This document shows, one piece after another, positions 1-12,200 of a stretch of DNA of 64,000 nt. A program made the translations under genes and the position numbers. The stretch covers positions 17,324,735-17,388,734 of the forward strand of contig OY747712.1 in assembly GCA_963556495.2 (NCBI GenBank), in the 5' to 3' direction. A model generated the notes under the pieces. That model did no database searches, had not been told where the DNA came from, and saw only the letters and a program-made list of their open reading frames with translations. The stretch comes from Valencia hispanica (lineage: Eukaryota > Chordata > Actinopteri > Cyprinodontiformes > Valenciidae). Each line of letters opens with the position of its first letter. Within the stretch, counting starts at the first letter, position 1.

Positions 1-625
1 AGAGATCAACATTCCAGGTGGGAGATATTGACAGGAAAATTATTAGTTGGGCACTCCACAAATCTATTTTTATGGATATGTGTTGTGGTACTTTTGTGCA
101 AATTGCTGTACGCTCGCATCTTTTTGACTTACAAGCAAAACTTGTGGTATGTGCAACACTGGGGACATCTCCCTGAACACACCATCCAATCCATGGAACA
201 TGGTGATGGCAGCATTATGCTGTGGGGATGCCTTTCTTCAGCAAAGACAAGAAAGTTGGTCAGAACAGATCAATCTTGAAAGAAAACCTGTCAGAGGCTG
301 TAAAAGAGTTCACCTTCCATCACCTCTAATCCTTAAGCCAAAGTGGTTTAGATCAAAGCATATTCATTTGTTGGAATGGCTTAGTCAAAGTCAAGACACT
401 CTCCATTTTATCTGACTAAAGTTAAGCTATTTTGTAAAGAAGAATTCAGTCTCCTTATGTGCTAAATGGATTGAGATAGATTTTAACATACTTCCAGCTG
501 TAGTTGCACTACTTTCTGTTGGTTTGTCGCATTAAATTCTAATAAAATACATTAATGTTTTCTGTTGTAACGTGACAAAATATAGAAAAGCTCAAGGAGT
601 ATGCAGACTCTTACAAAGCAATGTA
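1..625 (+). mobile_element. Tc1-like transposon relic
   Basis: The segment contains degraded Tc1-like transposase code around 149-415: GDGSIMLWGC (ATGGTGATGGCAGCATTATG) and a later WLSQSQDT in place of WPSQSPDL. Its right end resembles the long inverted repeat of this family, with AATTCTAATAAAATAC, GTAACGTGACAAAATATAG and CTTACAAAGCAATGTA. Stops and frameshifts make it inactive. The left end is beyond the window. Confidence 0.75.
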
Positions 626-2493
626 CAATAGACTAGCACCTTGATTTCTTTACTCTCTCCTTCCATTGCTTTTTGTGTGCAAACCGTTCGGTGGCTACCG
701 GTGGTCTGTCAATGATTGCAGCATGAATCCTTTCAATGAGAGTCAGATGCCACAGTGGTGTTTGTTTTTGTCAGCCCCCACGCGGCACTTGCAGGCGTTT
801 TATTACCAAAGGCGCTGGTAGAAGAAAAAGAAGAAGAAGGGGAAGCGTGCAGCAGGCAGAAGGCGCCTCGAGCAGGATCTTCACCAGACCCAGGAGAATA
901 AAACAAGTAGTGGAATAAATGACTTGTGTCTTTACTAGGCTTCCTTACCGCCACCACAAACTCCCCTACTGTGGATCAAACAGGACCGCCAGGGTTTAAT
1001 AAGCCCTCATATATCAATGGCCACAAGCAGCCGCTAGTGATTGAAGAGAATCTGAGAATGAAGGGGAAACGAGAGAAAGAAAGGAGAGAATGCGCCTTCA
1101 TGTCTCCCCAGCACCAAAGGCAGATAAACAAGCCGGGGGAAGTGTGAAATGAGATGATAGATGCTGGGTGTGTATAAACAGTATCATTTAATGCGAAAAG
1201 AGACTGAGGGAGGAAGTAGAATGAACTACTGTGTGATCTGAGGCAGAGAGGAGGGGTGGTGCTGTGTCTCTTTCAGCCTTGTGTCCAGTCCAGCCTGTGA
1301 AGCTCCGATGAGATGAAGCAAACCAACTGCAGAGGAGACGATTGTTCTACCGTGTGCTGTCCTCATGATAAGAGAAAACTGAGGTTTTGGCAGAGAGAGG
1401 AACCCAAACCGAGCGATCAGATTTGCTGTTTGGAGTTTCATCCAGGCATTTGTATTCTCCTCACTCTCATGGAGAGTCTGCTTTGTAGCACTAATTCTGT
1501 TGGTTTCAGCTTCAGATAACACTAACATTGAAGACTAGCTCCTTTCAAATTTTAAAAGGCTTCAAAAAGCAGTTTCAAGAGGGATTTAGGAAAACAAGAT
1601 GTGTTTTTTTGTTTGTTTTATTTCATTTTCTTTTCATTTTGAGCAAATTCAAGTCCAGTTTTTCAAGGGTGGCAGCCACCGGTGTTCAGCTGTGCTGTCG
1701 CATCTCCTCCCAGAGGCACCTCCCCCTGGCAGCACCTCCAGTTATCTGGATGCGTTTTATTTATTGATGCTTTAGTTTATTTATAAGGGACAAGCTGGAA
1801 AAAAAACTAGAGAGAATTACCAAAGCAGTGTCCAATGCATTTTACATGTGTATACAGCAATCAGGCATAAAGTCAAAGCCCCTGATGATTGAGGTGGAAA
1901 ACCTTGATCTTCTTGTTGTAAAGGGTTGCAGAGATTCAACTGGCACAAACTTTTATGTATGTCTGGACTTTAACTTAATTCATTCAGGATTTTCCAGGTT
2001 TGGATAAGTCTGGTAAAAGAAAACAAGAGTCTTGAAAAATATTAGTACTTTCAGACTTAATTCCTTATCATGTTGTCTCTGCCTCCATCTTTTCTACTTT
2101 CTTTTTTTTTCCTTTTGTCTGTCCTCCCTCCTTCATGGCCACCTGTCTTGTGCCCGTATTTATTTATTTCCTTCCATACTTGTGTCCTCCCACTCTTTTT
2201 TCTGTTCTTTCTGTGTCCTAGCTCTATTTATATGTTTCTTCCTTGAGTCACACTTTCCTCAATGTATTTAATATTTCTTTCTGTCCTTTAGTTCTAACTC
2301 TTGCCTTGTTTTATATCCATCCAGACAGTGGATCCCTGTCTTTCTCAAATTAGTTTGCGTGCCTTAAGAATGTATAGCAGAAAGTCGTTTGTGGGTTTTT
2401 TTGCTCATTAGATGTAATTTTGCATTTTCCTTCCTATATTTTGGGATTTCAGTGGATTTATAGCAAACTCTGGTTATAACTATATTTGAAATG
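626..2493. other. Phosphatase intron, no recognised element
   Basis: No exon with convincing splice sites and LAR homology was found. The stretch includes a pyrimidine-rich part at about 2,080-2,290. Open frames here (for example 1,226-1,528 on the minus strand) have no recognisable motifs. Confidence 0.5.
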
Positions 2494-3213
2494 CAGAGGT
2501 GGGTAGAGTAGCCAAAAATTTTACTCAAGTAAAAGTAGCACTACTAAAACATATTTTTCTCAGGTAAAAGTACAAAGTAGTCATCCAATAAATTACTCAA
2601 GAGTAAAAAAGTAATTGGTAAAAAGGCTACTGAAGTATTGAGTACTTGTTTTGAGAAAATAACATACAATTTAATATTTTTTTAAAATTATGTAATTGGA
2701 CAAAAGTATAAAGTTATGTGTAAATTCTGAGAATTCAAATAAATAGAAATACATGATATAATTGTAAAATAACAAATGTGACAAGACAAAACATTTTTCT
2801 TCATCAGTTTTTTCAAAGTAAAACTAATGAAATCAATTAGACCAGGGTAAGATAACCCCGACTCGACATCCAAATGGCACAACATGCTTGGCAGATGGAA
2901 AATAATGTTAAAATGATGAAGCTTGTGTACAAACAAGAGGTCTCACTTCCACATAAACTGTATGTGTGAGTCTCATGCATTTTTGGTTTGGAACAACCAT
3001 TCAGTTTCATTCAGTAAAGTTACTCACTGTGGGTACAGCAGTCAGAAACTTTACTCAAAGTAAGAGTAGCAATACTTCAGAAAAATATTACTCAAGCAAA
3101 AGTAAAAAAAGTAAAAGTACAGTCTAGTAAAACTACTCCAAAAGGTTTTTTTTGTTATTTTTTTAGTTAAGTAAATGTGACTGAGTTAATGTAATTAGTT
3201 ACGGCCTGCCTCA
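2494..3213. mobile_element. hAT-like non-autonomous DNA element
   Basis: The left end begins CAGAGGTGGGTAGAGTAGCC and is followed by repeated ACTCAAGTAAAAGTA-type blocks. The right part (3,040-3,213) carries the same ACTCAAG-TAAAAGTA blocks and ends TTAGTTACGGCCTGCCTCAG, a decayed version of the inverted end. GGTGGGTAGAGTA...ACTCAAGTAAAAGTA is a very common teleost repeat of hAT type by recall. No transposase frame is present. The target duplication is not clear. Confidence 0.6.
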
Positions 3214-4564
3214 GTTGACATGACTGCTTGGCATTCAGACAGTTTTTTAGCAATGAGGAAATGCACTTTCTGCCGCTGAATGACTGAGGGGACATGCAAG
3301 GACATTAAATGAATGAAGAAAATAGCATAGCGGAGCAGGACAAGAAAAAGGGCAGATGGTACCCTGTAGCCATATTTCTGGTCCTCATAGATAAAGACAT
3401 ACATCTTGTATTTCTCTTACTTTTTGTCACTAAAATCTTGTCGCCCGCCCTCTCCTTGTCTTTCACTTTGTCATGCGGTGTGAAGGGACTGTGTGGGCTC
3501 CTCAGCCTCCCTGGGGAGGTGGCGGGAGCTGTGGATACATAGCAGGCGTCTCTGCATTTTTGTTTGTTTGTCTGGCGCACACCCTGCGGCTTATTTAAGC
3601 CACTTTTTGGGAGGCGGGGGAGCTGGCGGGGTCAGCGACGAGTCGTAACAAATGCGCCCATGCTGTGTGTGGCATATCTCTTGCTCAGAGGGGCAGGGAT
3701 GGCAGGGGAGGCTGCTGTGTAGCCCACGGGCTAAGATAGCACGCTGAATGTGCCACTTCTACCATGACACCTCTGTTTCAGTCTCTCCCTGTCTGTCTCC
3801 TTTCTGTGCCATCTCTCATCACCTCATCCCTCGCTCCTGTTCTCTTACTGAGCCTCAGACAAACACTTGGAAATCACACACTCTCGCTCTCTCTGTGGCT
3901 GCGACCTAGACAAACACGTTCACTTGTAGAGACTCAAAGGAGTTTGACAAAAGGCTTTGAAAAACTGATGTTACACAACCCTTGCTCTAACAGATGCACA
4001 CAAATAACCAAATACTCCTTTAAGAGACTCACTCAAAGCCAAAGCATCCATATTTTCTACTTGCTGCTCCTCCTGCTGTCTCTTCTCACCAGGATTTAAC
4101 AGAAACTTATCAAATCTGTGTCCAATATCTCATTTGCTTTCTAAATTCTGTCTCATAAGATCAGTTTAGGTGCAGCTCTCACTATTCTTGAGCAATTCTG
4201 TAATCACTTTTAGACTTATAGAGTAAGCACTTGAGTTAAATTAGCTGAAAACGACTTCTGAGAGGCATATAATGTGAAAAAGGGATTAAATGTGACTAAC
4301 AAAATGAAATAAATTACTGCTACTTCTTGCACTCAAGCTCTTAAATACTCAAACAAAGCTTATTGACAGCTGAAGACTACTGATCTTCTGATAGGGTTTT
4401 GATAATGCTACAATATGGGACAAATCCCTATTCAAGGTTCCTGTGTCGATCAATTTCGCCATTGAAGAGGCGTAAAATTCTTCAATTTAGAGGCGGGGTA
4501 TGTTTGTAATACCCATGAATTCCACTTATGTGCTTGGAAATCACAACTAGGTTTCAAAAAGTCA

Positions 4565-4897
4565 TTTAAAATCCATCCATTCATGTATCGTCTATGCATG
4601 CTTACCCTTGTAGGGTTGTAGGGAGGGTGCTTGTGTCCGGCGTTGATTGGGCAAGAGGCAGGTTACTCCCTGACAGGCCACAAGCCCATCAAAAGACAGC
4701 ACAAAGATAGATGCACAGACTCATACCTAAGGGCAGAGACTAATTAACCTAACAGTCATGTGGGAGGTAGATAGATTACCTGTAGAGAATCCACACATGC
4801 ACAAAAACTACATGCAAACTCCAAGCAGAAAGATCCGAGGCCAGGATTTGAACCCAGGACCTTCTTGGTAACATTCCTACCAACTGCCGCACGGTCA
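4565..4897 (-). mobile_element. tRNA-derived SINE-like repeat, minus strand
   Basis: Read on the minus strand, the head (4,897 downward) starts like a tRNA gene: GCGGCAGTTGGTAGG resembles an A box, and GGTTCAAATCC (complement of 4,844-4,854) fits the pol III B box. The body follows the widely dispersed fish repeat with CATGCAAACTCC, CCTAACAGTCATGTGG and ACACCTAAGGGCA-like blocks (seen on the plus strand). It ends near the CCATCCATTC stretch at 4,565. It is a degenerate copy and not expected to be transcribed. Confidence 0.6.
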
Positions 4898-4959
4898 TTT
4901 GATGACTAAAAATATTTTGATTATCCAAGTATAACAGCAGGCAACGGATGTGGATCTTA

Positions 4960-5060
4960 GAGTTCTGCAGAAGTATTCACACCCTGTCAAGTTACAACCA
5001 ACGGCACTTCCGCCATCAAAATCAAACCTTACAGATGCTATACATTAACCAATATAGGCA
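4960..5060 (+). mobile_element. Tc1-like terminal repeat fragment
   Basis: GCAGAAGTATTCACACCCTG followed by AGTTACAACCA resembles the outer end of the Tc1-like inverted repeat seen elsewhere in the window (GCAAAAGTATTC...CATTACAGAC). Only a short piece is recognisable. Up to 5.7 kb nothing else is identified. Confidence 0.4.
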
Positions 5061-5749
5061 TATTGCATATCTGTGTAATGGGGAGAAGCTCGTTTAATGA
5101 CAGGTACAATATTTTCTGCCACGACAGCACCCAGTTCCAACACCAAGCAGCCAAATAAAAAAAACATAAATAGACGCTAAAGTCACATACCGCAAAACGC
5201 ACAGCAACGACAGTACAGCAAGGTCCTACTCACACAAAGAACCTTTCAAGTATGAGTATCACCACAGCACATACAAAAGTCACTGAACCAGCAGCCAAAG
5301 AAGTGGAAAAACAAGACTTGTGTTATGTAGCCAAAAACATAAACTTAGGCTTACCTTTGCTGTTTCATGATCATAATCAGTGTTAGAGTAAATATTTCCA
5401 TTCGATGTGTTACACTGATGTGATTCCTAACTGTTTTGGGTTTTTTGTGTCTCCTGGATACTGTGTTGAATACTCTGATGCCAAATTCTCTTGCTGTACG
5501 GCAAATGCATTTGGACATGGTTCCAATTTGGCAAAATGGCAAATGTGAAAGATTCGCCTGGACGTTTATTAGATAATACCTCTCCAACACTTCTATGTTT
5601 CACTTTTCTGCATGAATGTTGGTAGAGTAAATGCTCAGAGCCTGTACTGTGGTTTGCTAGATGTTTTGGATTTCAACTGCAAACTTTCAAACAGATATTC
5701 ACATTGCAGAGTGCATTTTTGGGCGGTATTCCAAACCTGTGCCATCACG

Positions 5750-8195
5750 GACCACGTCCTCTGCCTCCACAAGGTGGTGATCCACGCCACGGCGAGAGCC
5801 TTGGTCCTTCGGCATAGGGTGTGCTGGCTAGAAGAGGTGTGAGGAGAAAAAGAGGGATGATGAGGCCCTGAAGATCTGCTTGCCCAGAAAACTCCAACCT
5901 CCTTCTCCTGTAGCTCTGCGTCAATGTTTTAACACACTTATTATCCCCTGAACGGGGGATGAGCACCCTGTGTGGAACGCGTCCCTCTGAACACGCTCTT
6001 GAACTGTGCACGGGGAGGACTGAATGGCCTGTGAGGGTTGGCACACAGTGTTTGGTGCTCTTGAGGGTGGAGGCCATTAGGCTGCCCACTTCTTCTTAAG
6101 TTCACTCACGATAGCCGGGGGAGGAGGTTGGGCGGAGGGACGGGGTCTGAGAGGCCCTTTTTCTGGCCTACGGGTTCTTTGGACCGCCGTTCTGCAGCCT
6201 GTGCTTTTGGCACCTTGGGGATCCTGAAACCAGGGACTGGATGGGACGCGGCCTGGTATGACTGATGATCCAGTCTAGCTCTGTTTCACATAGGCCCCAT
6301 GGTGTCCTTGAGGCAGTGCAAAAGACTCTGGGGCCTGATGGCTTCCTCTGTAGTAGTTTTACCACTAGGACTGCTGTACATGAGAGGCTTCCAGCTCTAA
6401 GTGTCCTCTGGGCTTAGACCACCACCGAGATGGATCCCGTCGCGTGAGAGTCACCTCGCAAGGTTCTCTGGCTCTCCATCAGTGGAGGAGCTCGGGGTTC
6501 CTGACCCAGGGCATGACAATGGGAACTTTCCCAGCTCGAAAGGCCATCACCACAGATGCCACTCTGGTTGGATGGGGAGCAACCCAGGTGCGGAGGGCAG
6601 TGAATGGGAGATGGGGACCACACATGCCTTCCACTCACATAAATGGTGTAAAGCTGCTGGCTTTCCATCTGGCTCTGAAACACTTCCTCGCCTGGTGAGG
6701 ACAGACATCTCCACAGTAGTGACGTATATCAATAGGTTGGGTGGTCTGAGGTCCCCCCACTTACACATGTTGGCACACAAACTGATCATATGGAGCAGTT
6801 TGAACTTGCTGTCTCTAAAAGCTACGTATGTACCATGGGTGCTGAATCATGGAGCAGATCTGCTGTCGAGGGGTGACCCGCTGTATGCAGATTGGAAGCT
6901 TCATCCCGGGGTAGTGAATTAGATCTGGGAGAGGTTCGACTGAGCAGAGGTGGATGTATATGCATCTGCGGAAAATGCACAGTGCCCCGTCTTTTTCTCT
7001 CCACACGATCAGAGCGCTTTGCTGGGAGTGGATGCTCTGGCTCACGAGTGGCCTAAGTCCCTCCGGTATGCTTTCCCACCTGTGGCCCTCATTCCCCCCA
7101 CCCTGGCCCGGGGGAGGGGCTGTCCATGATCCTCATAGCTCCTTGCTGGCCAGGAAAACACTGGTTGGCAGAGATTTTTCAGCTCCTCTGGGAGCCACAT
7201 GGCAGCTACCCCTCTGCAGGGACATGCTGTCTCATCCCAGGGGGAGGTCTTTCACCCACACCCATTGAGGCTTGCCCTCTGGGCTTGGTCCCTTAATGGT
7301 TTCACCTGACTGCAGCTCACCCCATGGTATTATTGACGCTTTTCAGTCTGCAAGAGCATCATCAACGAGGTCTCTGTAAGAGCAGAAGTGGGGTGTGTTG
7401 GAGAGCTGGTGTGCAGAGTCTCATGGCCTCCACTTTCAGTGCTCTATGACAGTGATCTTGTCTTTTCTGCAGGACCTGCTTGAGAAGGGTACGACCGTTT
7501 TCCACAATCAAAGTGTACCTGGCAGCCATTTCTGCCTGCCAGGTTGGTTTTGAGGGAAAGGCTATTGGCCAGCATCCCCTTATTTGTTGTTTTATGAGGG
7601 TTGCATGCTGATAATTTCCCTTTTCCAGGCCCTGGCTGCTGTACTGGATGCTCTGTCAGGTCCTCCTTTTGAACCTTTAGAACATGTCGAGCTAAAACCT
7701 TTATCTCTGAAAACCGCTTTGCTCCTTACCTTGGCTTCAGCTAAGCGAGTAGGTGAGATTCATGCTATGTCTTTGCATAGGGAATGTCTTAAATGTTCCA
7801 GTGACGGCACAAAAGTGTGCCCCCAACCTAACCCAACTTTTATTCCAAAGGTAATGGGTTATTGCTTTCCTATAGAACTGTCTGCCTTCTTTCCTCCTCC
7901 ATTTGCCTCGTAGGAGCAGAGGCGCCTCAATAATTTGTGTCCAGTCCGTGCACTACTGATTTATGTGACCAGAACATAGAGCTTTAGGGAAACTGATCAA
8001 CCTTATGGGCCCTGTTTAAAGGTCCTCACACAATTATCCAGGTTTTACAGTGTGGATCTGACTGCTCCGGTTCTGGCGGATGTGGCCCTCTCATGAGGGC
8101 CCAGAGAAACAGTCTTCGTATCAGGCTTGTCTGGCAATCGAGGACTTAGTATTTCTCCCCATAGTGAGACACGAAACGATTGCTGTGATAGAGAA
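5750..8195 (+). mobile_element. Decayed DIRS-type (tyrosine recombinase) retrotransposon
   Basis: Remains of a DIRS element in sense orientation. Around 6,300-6,420 lies the end of the reverse transcriptase (LGLMASS and a following PLGLLYMRGFQ). From 6,440 to 6,920 is the RNase H region, split over two frames: TDATLVGWGATQ, then HKLIIWSSLNLLSLKATYVP, WVLNHGADLLSRGD. From 7,584 to about 8,150 is the tyrosine recombinase: LLTLASAKRVGEIHAMSLHR, PNPTFIPKV and, after a break, NNLCPVRALLIYVTRT. Several stops and frameshifts make it inactive. DIRS elements integrate through a recombinase and lack an endonuclease or integrase. The 5' boundary near 5.75 kb is approximate. Confidence 0.75.
7584..8000 (+). 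pseudogene. Tyrosine recombinase fragment of the DIRS element
   Basis: The frame at 7,584-7,913 carries LLTLASAKRVGEIH, where Arg of AKRVGEIH is the first catalytic arginine of DIRS recombinases. The frame then shifts and NNLCPVRALLIYVTRT appears at about 7,927-7,977, followed by TAG. The later His-X-X-Arg and catalytic Tyr region is not intact. Confidence 0.7.
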
Positions 8196-8474
8196 CTTTA
8201 GGTTATGAACACAACCCCGGTTCTCTGATTAGCATGAGTAAGTGTCTCACCAGACCACCCTCTTTGCTATTGAAGCGAGAAAGAGGTAAGCTTGTTTTGA
8301 ATGGCGACGTATGCTATTTCGGCCCCTTTTATAGGGTGGAAGACATCAACAAGGCTATTCAAGACCTGCGTAGTGAAATTAGAGCTTCTGATGAGGTCAG
8401 GCAGGAGGCATTCCCCATACTGAGACATTTACTCATGCTAATCAGAGAACAAGGGTTATGTTCATAACCTAAAG
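8196..8474. repeat. 55-bp inverted repeat at the 3' end of the DIRS relic
   Basis: The left arm, 8,196-8,250, starts CTTTAGGTTATGAACACAAC and continues to GTCTCAC. The right arm, 8,421-8,474, is its reverse complement with few mismatches and ends CATAACCTAAAG. About 170 bases lie between. Both arms share GTTCTCTGATTAGCATGAGT. The position downstream of the recombinase suits DIRS terminal or internal complementary repeats. Alternatively it is a separate foldback element. Confidence 0.75.
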
Positions 8475-10839
8475 ATTTTTAGACCTATGGGGTCTTGGCT
8501 TTATTTTACATGCACAATTGAAATAAACATTTTAGTTTGATACCGCCAAATAAATTACACTGCACTATCAGAGTACAAATACACACATTGAAGCTTGTAG
8601 TTGTAATTTGAGTACTTTTGCACAGCACTGTATACACATTGATTGGTCTGAAGCTACAATGGTGTTTCAGATCACTGACATTCAGCAGGGGTCAAAAGGG
8701 CAAGGCCAACACCTGTACAGTATTTACAATAGTCATCATTAATGAAAGCGAAGTAATAGAGTGAAGGAGGTGAACCTTGCAGAGCCCTCCATTGTCCGAC
8801 TGTACACAGAATCAGTTATTCAGAGCTCTGAGAGACAACCTGATGTCTCTCACTGTCTCTGACTCACTGTCAACTTCACACATTCCTTCACAGCCTCATC
8901 CCTTCTTTGTGATGCTGCTCCGTGAGGCCAGGAGCATTATTAGCTGCGTGACTGAGCTTTTATCAGATATTAGGGCTGTTCAAATAGATGATCCCACTAC
9001 ACCGCCGTGACCAACAGACAAAACGCCCTCTTTTTGTTCTTTCCTCTCCCTTCTCCTCCTCTCTGAAGGCACAGCTGCAGTTATTTGTCACTGCAGCAAA
9101 AAAGGGGTACATTTTCCCAGGATTCCCTGCAGGGCTGTGTCCCTAAGCCTCTTTCTGGGCCCTCCCCAAAGAACAGGAAGCCTGAAGGTGTCGTCACACA
9201 GGCGGCGTTCCGCAGCGGCTCTGTTTTCCCTTTGCTTTTAGATAATAGGTTCCTGCCACAGGCGCTCGGAGCAGGGTTGAACTTGCCTCACGGTGTGTGT
9301 GTTTGTGTGTTTGCACGTGAGAAAAGATAAATGAAAGACGTTGCTATGCAATCTAACGACATTATATGAAAATGTGAATCTTTTCACTTTCCTGGTTGAG
9401 CTATCTCGCGTCTGTGCCTAATATCAGCTCACGCCCGTTTGCGCATACACGATTGAGACATGCTGCAACGCGTACACACCCATAATGTGAATTTTTCCGG
9501 CAGTTGCCCAAGAGTAAGAGAGATAACAGAACTATATGACAGAGCACAGGACTGTTTGAGCTCATCTCAGCTTATCTTTCCAATTAATATCTGCCTGTGT
9601 GCCAAAGAGCGGGCTGCTGCGTGGCTAATGATGCGGATTACCGCTGCCTGCTGCCCCGCCACTCCCGCCACACGCTAGAAGCCCATTTCCCTCCGAGGTC
9701 TGCGATCTGTCACCCATTCCCCTCTGCACACCCCTTCCCTTTTCCCTCTACCTGCACATCCCATGAACATTCAATAGGTGGCATGCTGAGCTCTAATGAC
9801 AGATGCATCACACGCCTCCCTCTTTCTAGTCTGTCAGCTTGTTCTTCTCAGTTATTCTCTCTCTTCATCACTCTTTTTGTTTTTTTCCTTTAAACACCAT
9901 ACTGCATCGCTTTGTCTGCTCGCTCCACAAAAACACTCTCACACACACCTACGTGCCTCCCCGCCAGCCCTCCCCCACTCCGTAATTTGGAGACGTTAAG
10001 TGGAAAGATGTCTCATTTACAACCAAGGTGGAAACGCACCCTCACCATCACCTCCTCTCCTCCCTTCCTCCTCCCTCTCCTCCGTCACGGTGTGATCACT
10101 AATGAAGAAGAGATGAGTCCTCGTCTGTGCCCCCATTTATCTCAACGAACCAAGGGACGCTCACACTCATCCCCATCTCTCTGTCTTTACCCCTCATACC
10201 CTCTCTTCTCACACCTGCTGTCATCAAGCATCTCAGTTTATTCAAACAGAAATGTTTTTTATAGAAAGGATTTAGATTAGTCTGGTTGGTTTGAAGAACA
10301 AGTCTTATTTTGGTTTATCTGCAACATTTTAAACTCGTATGTTTATATAAGGCATCCATAGCCAAACAGTGTTAATGCTGCTGCATCACAGTAAGTTAGA
10401 AAGTCAGCAAAAAGTTAATTTACTTCAGTCACTGGGGTTAAAAGGTGAAACTCAAATATTATATATTTTCACTCCACACGCAGTGATATATTAACCAGTG
10501 GTGATATCTATTAATGTTGATGATTATAGCTAGAGGCTAATTCTGACACCCTCCATAATGCTAAAGAAGATGGTTGCATCCAAGCATTTTATTGAAAGTT
10601 TAGTGGAAGGAACAACTGTGACAAAAATCTCAGGTTCTAAAAATTGTAATATTAAAATAAAACCAGGGTTACATTATATTAGGAAATGATTGAATTGTAA
10701 TATTATATATTGAAATTTTTTTTCCATGTTCGCGATGTCTCCCCACCCTCTTTGTGAGCTTTAGCATCTTGACCACTACATGCTAGATGAGATCTGGAAC
10801 AGTCCATCTGATTCGCCAAATATATTATAGGATTTCTAA
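8475..10839. other. Phosphatase intron, no recognised element
   Basis: About 2.4 kb, C/T-rich around 9.7-10.2 kb. No ectodomain FN3 exon, RNA gene or transposon frame recognised. Confidence 0.45.
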
Positions 10840-11180
10840 TTATATTGTACAGCCATACATTAAGACCAATAAAATAAATAATCATGGGAAAGACTGATGA
10901 CTTCACAGTTGCACATGAGGGGAAGCCACAAAAGTTCACTGTTGAAGAAGCTGGCTGTTAGGAGTGCTGTGTCGCAGCTATGAATGGATAGTTGGTTGAA
11001 AGGAAAAAGTGTGGTAGAAATAAATCCAAAAGCAACAACACTGACTGCAGCCTTGGAAGAACTCTGAAGCACAGCCATTCTAAAGTTTGGAGGGGATTCA
11101 CAAGACGTAAACCAAACATAGGGTTATCAAGGACATGGACTACAACCATTGCATCCCTTGTGTTAAGCGACTGAGTTATG
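10840..11180 (+). mobile_element. Tc1/mariner-like transposase N-terminal fragment
   Basis: GGGGAAGCCACAAAAG, AACAACACTGACTGCAGCC, GGGGATTCACAAG and AAGGACATGGACTACAACC followed by GCATCCCTTGTGTTAAGCGA match, block by block, the helix-turn-helix half of a fish Tc1/mariner transposase as I recall it. The IPCVK-type segment is frameshifted. It is a decayed fragment without recognisable ends, lying 280 bases before the transmembrane exon. Confidence 0.5.
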
Positions 11181-11455
11181 CCTCCTCAGTCTGCCAGCAT
11201 TTCTGTATTAAAAATCCTTTCTAATTGTTATTATGCTATCCAAGTTTCCTATTACCTGAACTGAACTCTTAAAATATGTTGATCCTTATCTAATTGATCC
11301 ATATAAATTAAGATTACATATTCATGATCTTAATTAATTAATTAATTAGTCTCTGTATTATTAATTGGACCATCTGCCCTGATCGTCCTGCTTACTTTTA
11401 AACATTGTTTTCTGTGCCTTATACTAAAGTAAAAAAATTTTGTTTTCCCCGACAG

Positions 11456-11610
11456 ATGACTTTTTCAGCCAGTCCCTATTCTGACCCAATCCAGATGACA
11501 TCAAAGATGATCCAGGGGATGGATCAACCTGAGATGCTGTGGGTCATGGGCCCCGTGCTGGCAGTAGTCGTCATCATCATCATTGTCATCGCCATCCTTC
11601 TGTTTAAAAA
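11456..11610 (+). CDS. ptprf: LAR-type receptor tyrosine phosphatase, transmembrane exon
   Basis: This is the first exon of the receptor phosphatase visible in the window. It follows a pyrimidine-rich acceptor ending in CAG and ends before GTACGT. It is read from its first base (phase 0) and leaves two bases for the next exon. The product begins with a Ser/Pro-rich extracellular stub (TFSASPYSDP), then the conserved PEMLWV..GPV juncture, then about 20 hydrophobic Val/Ile residues ending in LLFK, which is the single membrane-spanning helix and stop-transfer. LAR-family receptors end their FN3 ectodomain just before this point, and PEMLWV-GPVLAV matches PTPRF as I recall it. The ATG at the exon start is an internal Met by this reading, not a start codon. 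Ectodomain exons are not seen upstream, so the gene is partial here. LAR versus PTPRS or PTPRD assignment is by recall, not by search. Confidence 0.93.
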
Positions 11611-12200
11611 GTACGTCACGTTTGGCTTCCACTTTTGTTTTTTTCTTTAGGATAAACTGCAACGCAGACTGTGACTGTAGGTTTCTTTTGGATGGATCAG
11701 CACTGGTCATAATAAAATGCACAAACTGCTCACAAGCCAAACAGTAACATCCAGCTTCTCTGACTGTAGCACTCAGCATCAACACAGAGAGAGAGGAACC
11801 AGAAAAGGTTACATTTGTGACTCAGACAACGAGATTTTGGCCCACTTGGCAGTTGTCAACAACGCCATGTTAAGTGTCAGATGAACTGGCAGCTGACATA
11901 CCTGCTTTAATAAAATCGCAGCCTGGCTGTCAAATGAGCTTAGGGTGGGAGAGAAAAATGTGTTTTGGCAACACCATTGGTCACTTCAGAAAAATAAACA
12001 GACGGCAGCAGAGGGCTTAGCTAAAAGCTCAGTCAATACCTCTTTAAAGCGTTTGAGCTGCCTCCGTGCAGCACACCATGATTATAAACAGGCGAGCAAG
12101 GTGCATTGGAGAGTCAGATAAATGAGGAATCCGGCTCCTCTTACTGTCTGTGTTTTTCTTCTACGCCTCTAATTGCTCCTTTTCAGTCATTTAATGCATT

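Larger units (their letters stand above)
3214..5749. other. Phosphatase intron remainder
   Basis: Apart from the SINE and the Tc1 end fragment listed separately, nothing is recognised. The ORFs here have no family motifs. Confidence 0.45.

Noticed and set aside
9912..10280. 122-codon plus-strand frame
   Set aside because: Rich in Ser, Pro and Leu from a C/T-rich tract, without motifs or splice support; not a missing ectodomain exon.
11405..11455. Upstream extension of the transmembrane exon frame with an ATG at 11,405
   Set aside because: The sequence MFSVPYTKVKKFCFPRQ is intronic: it includes the pyrimidine tract and CAG acceptor and has no receptor similarity.
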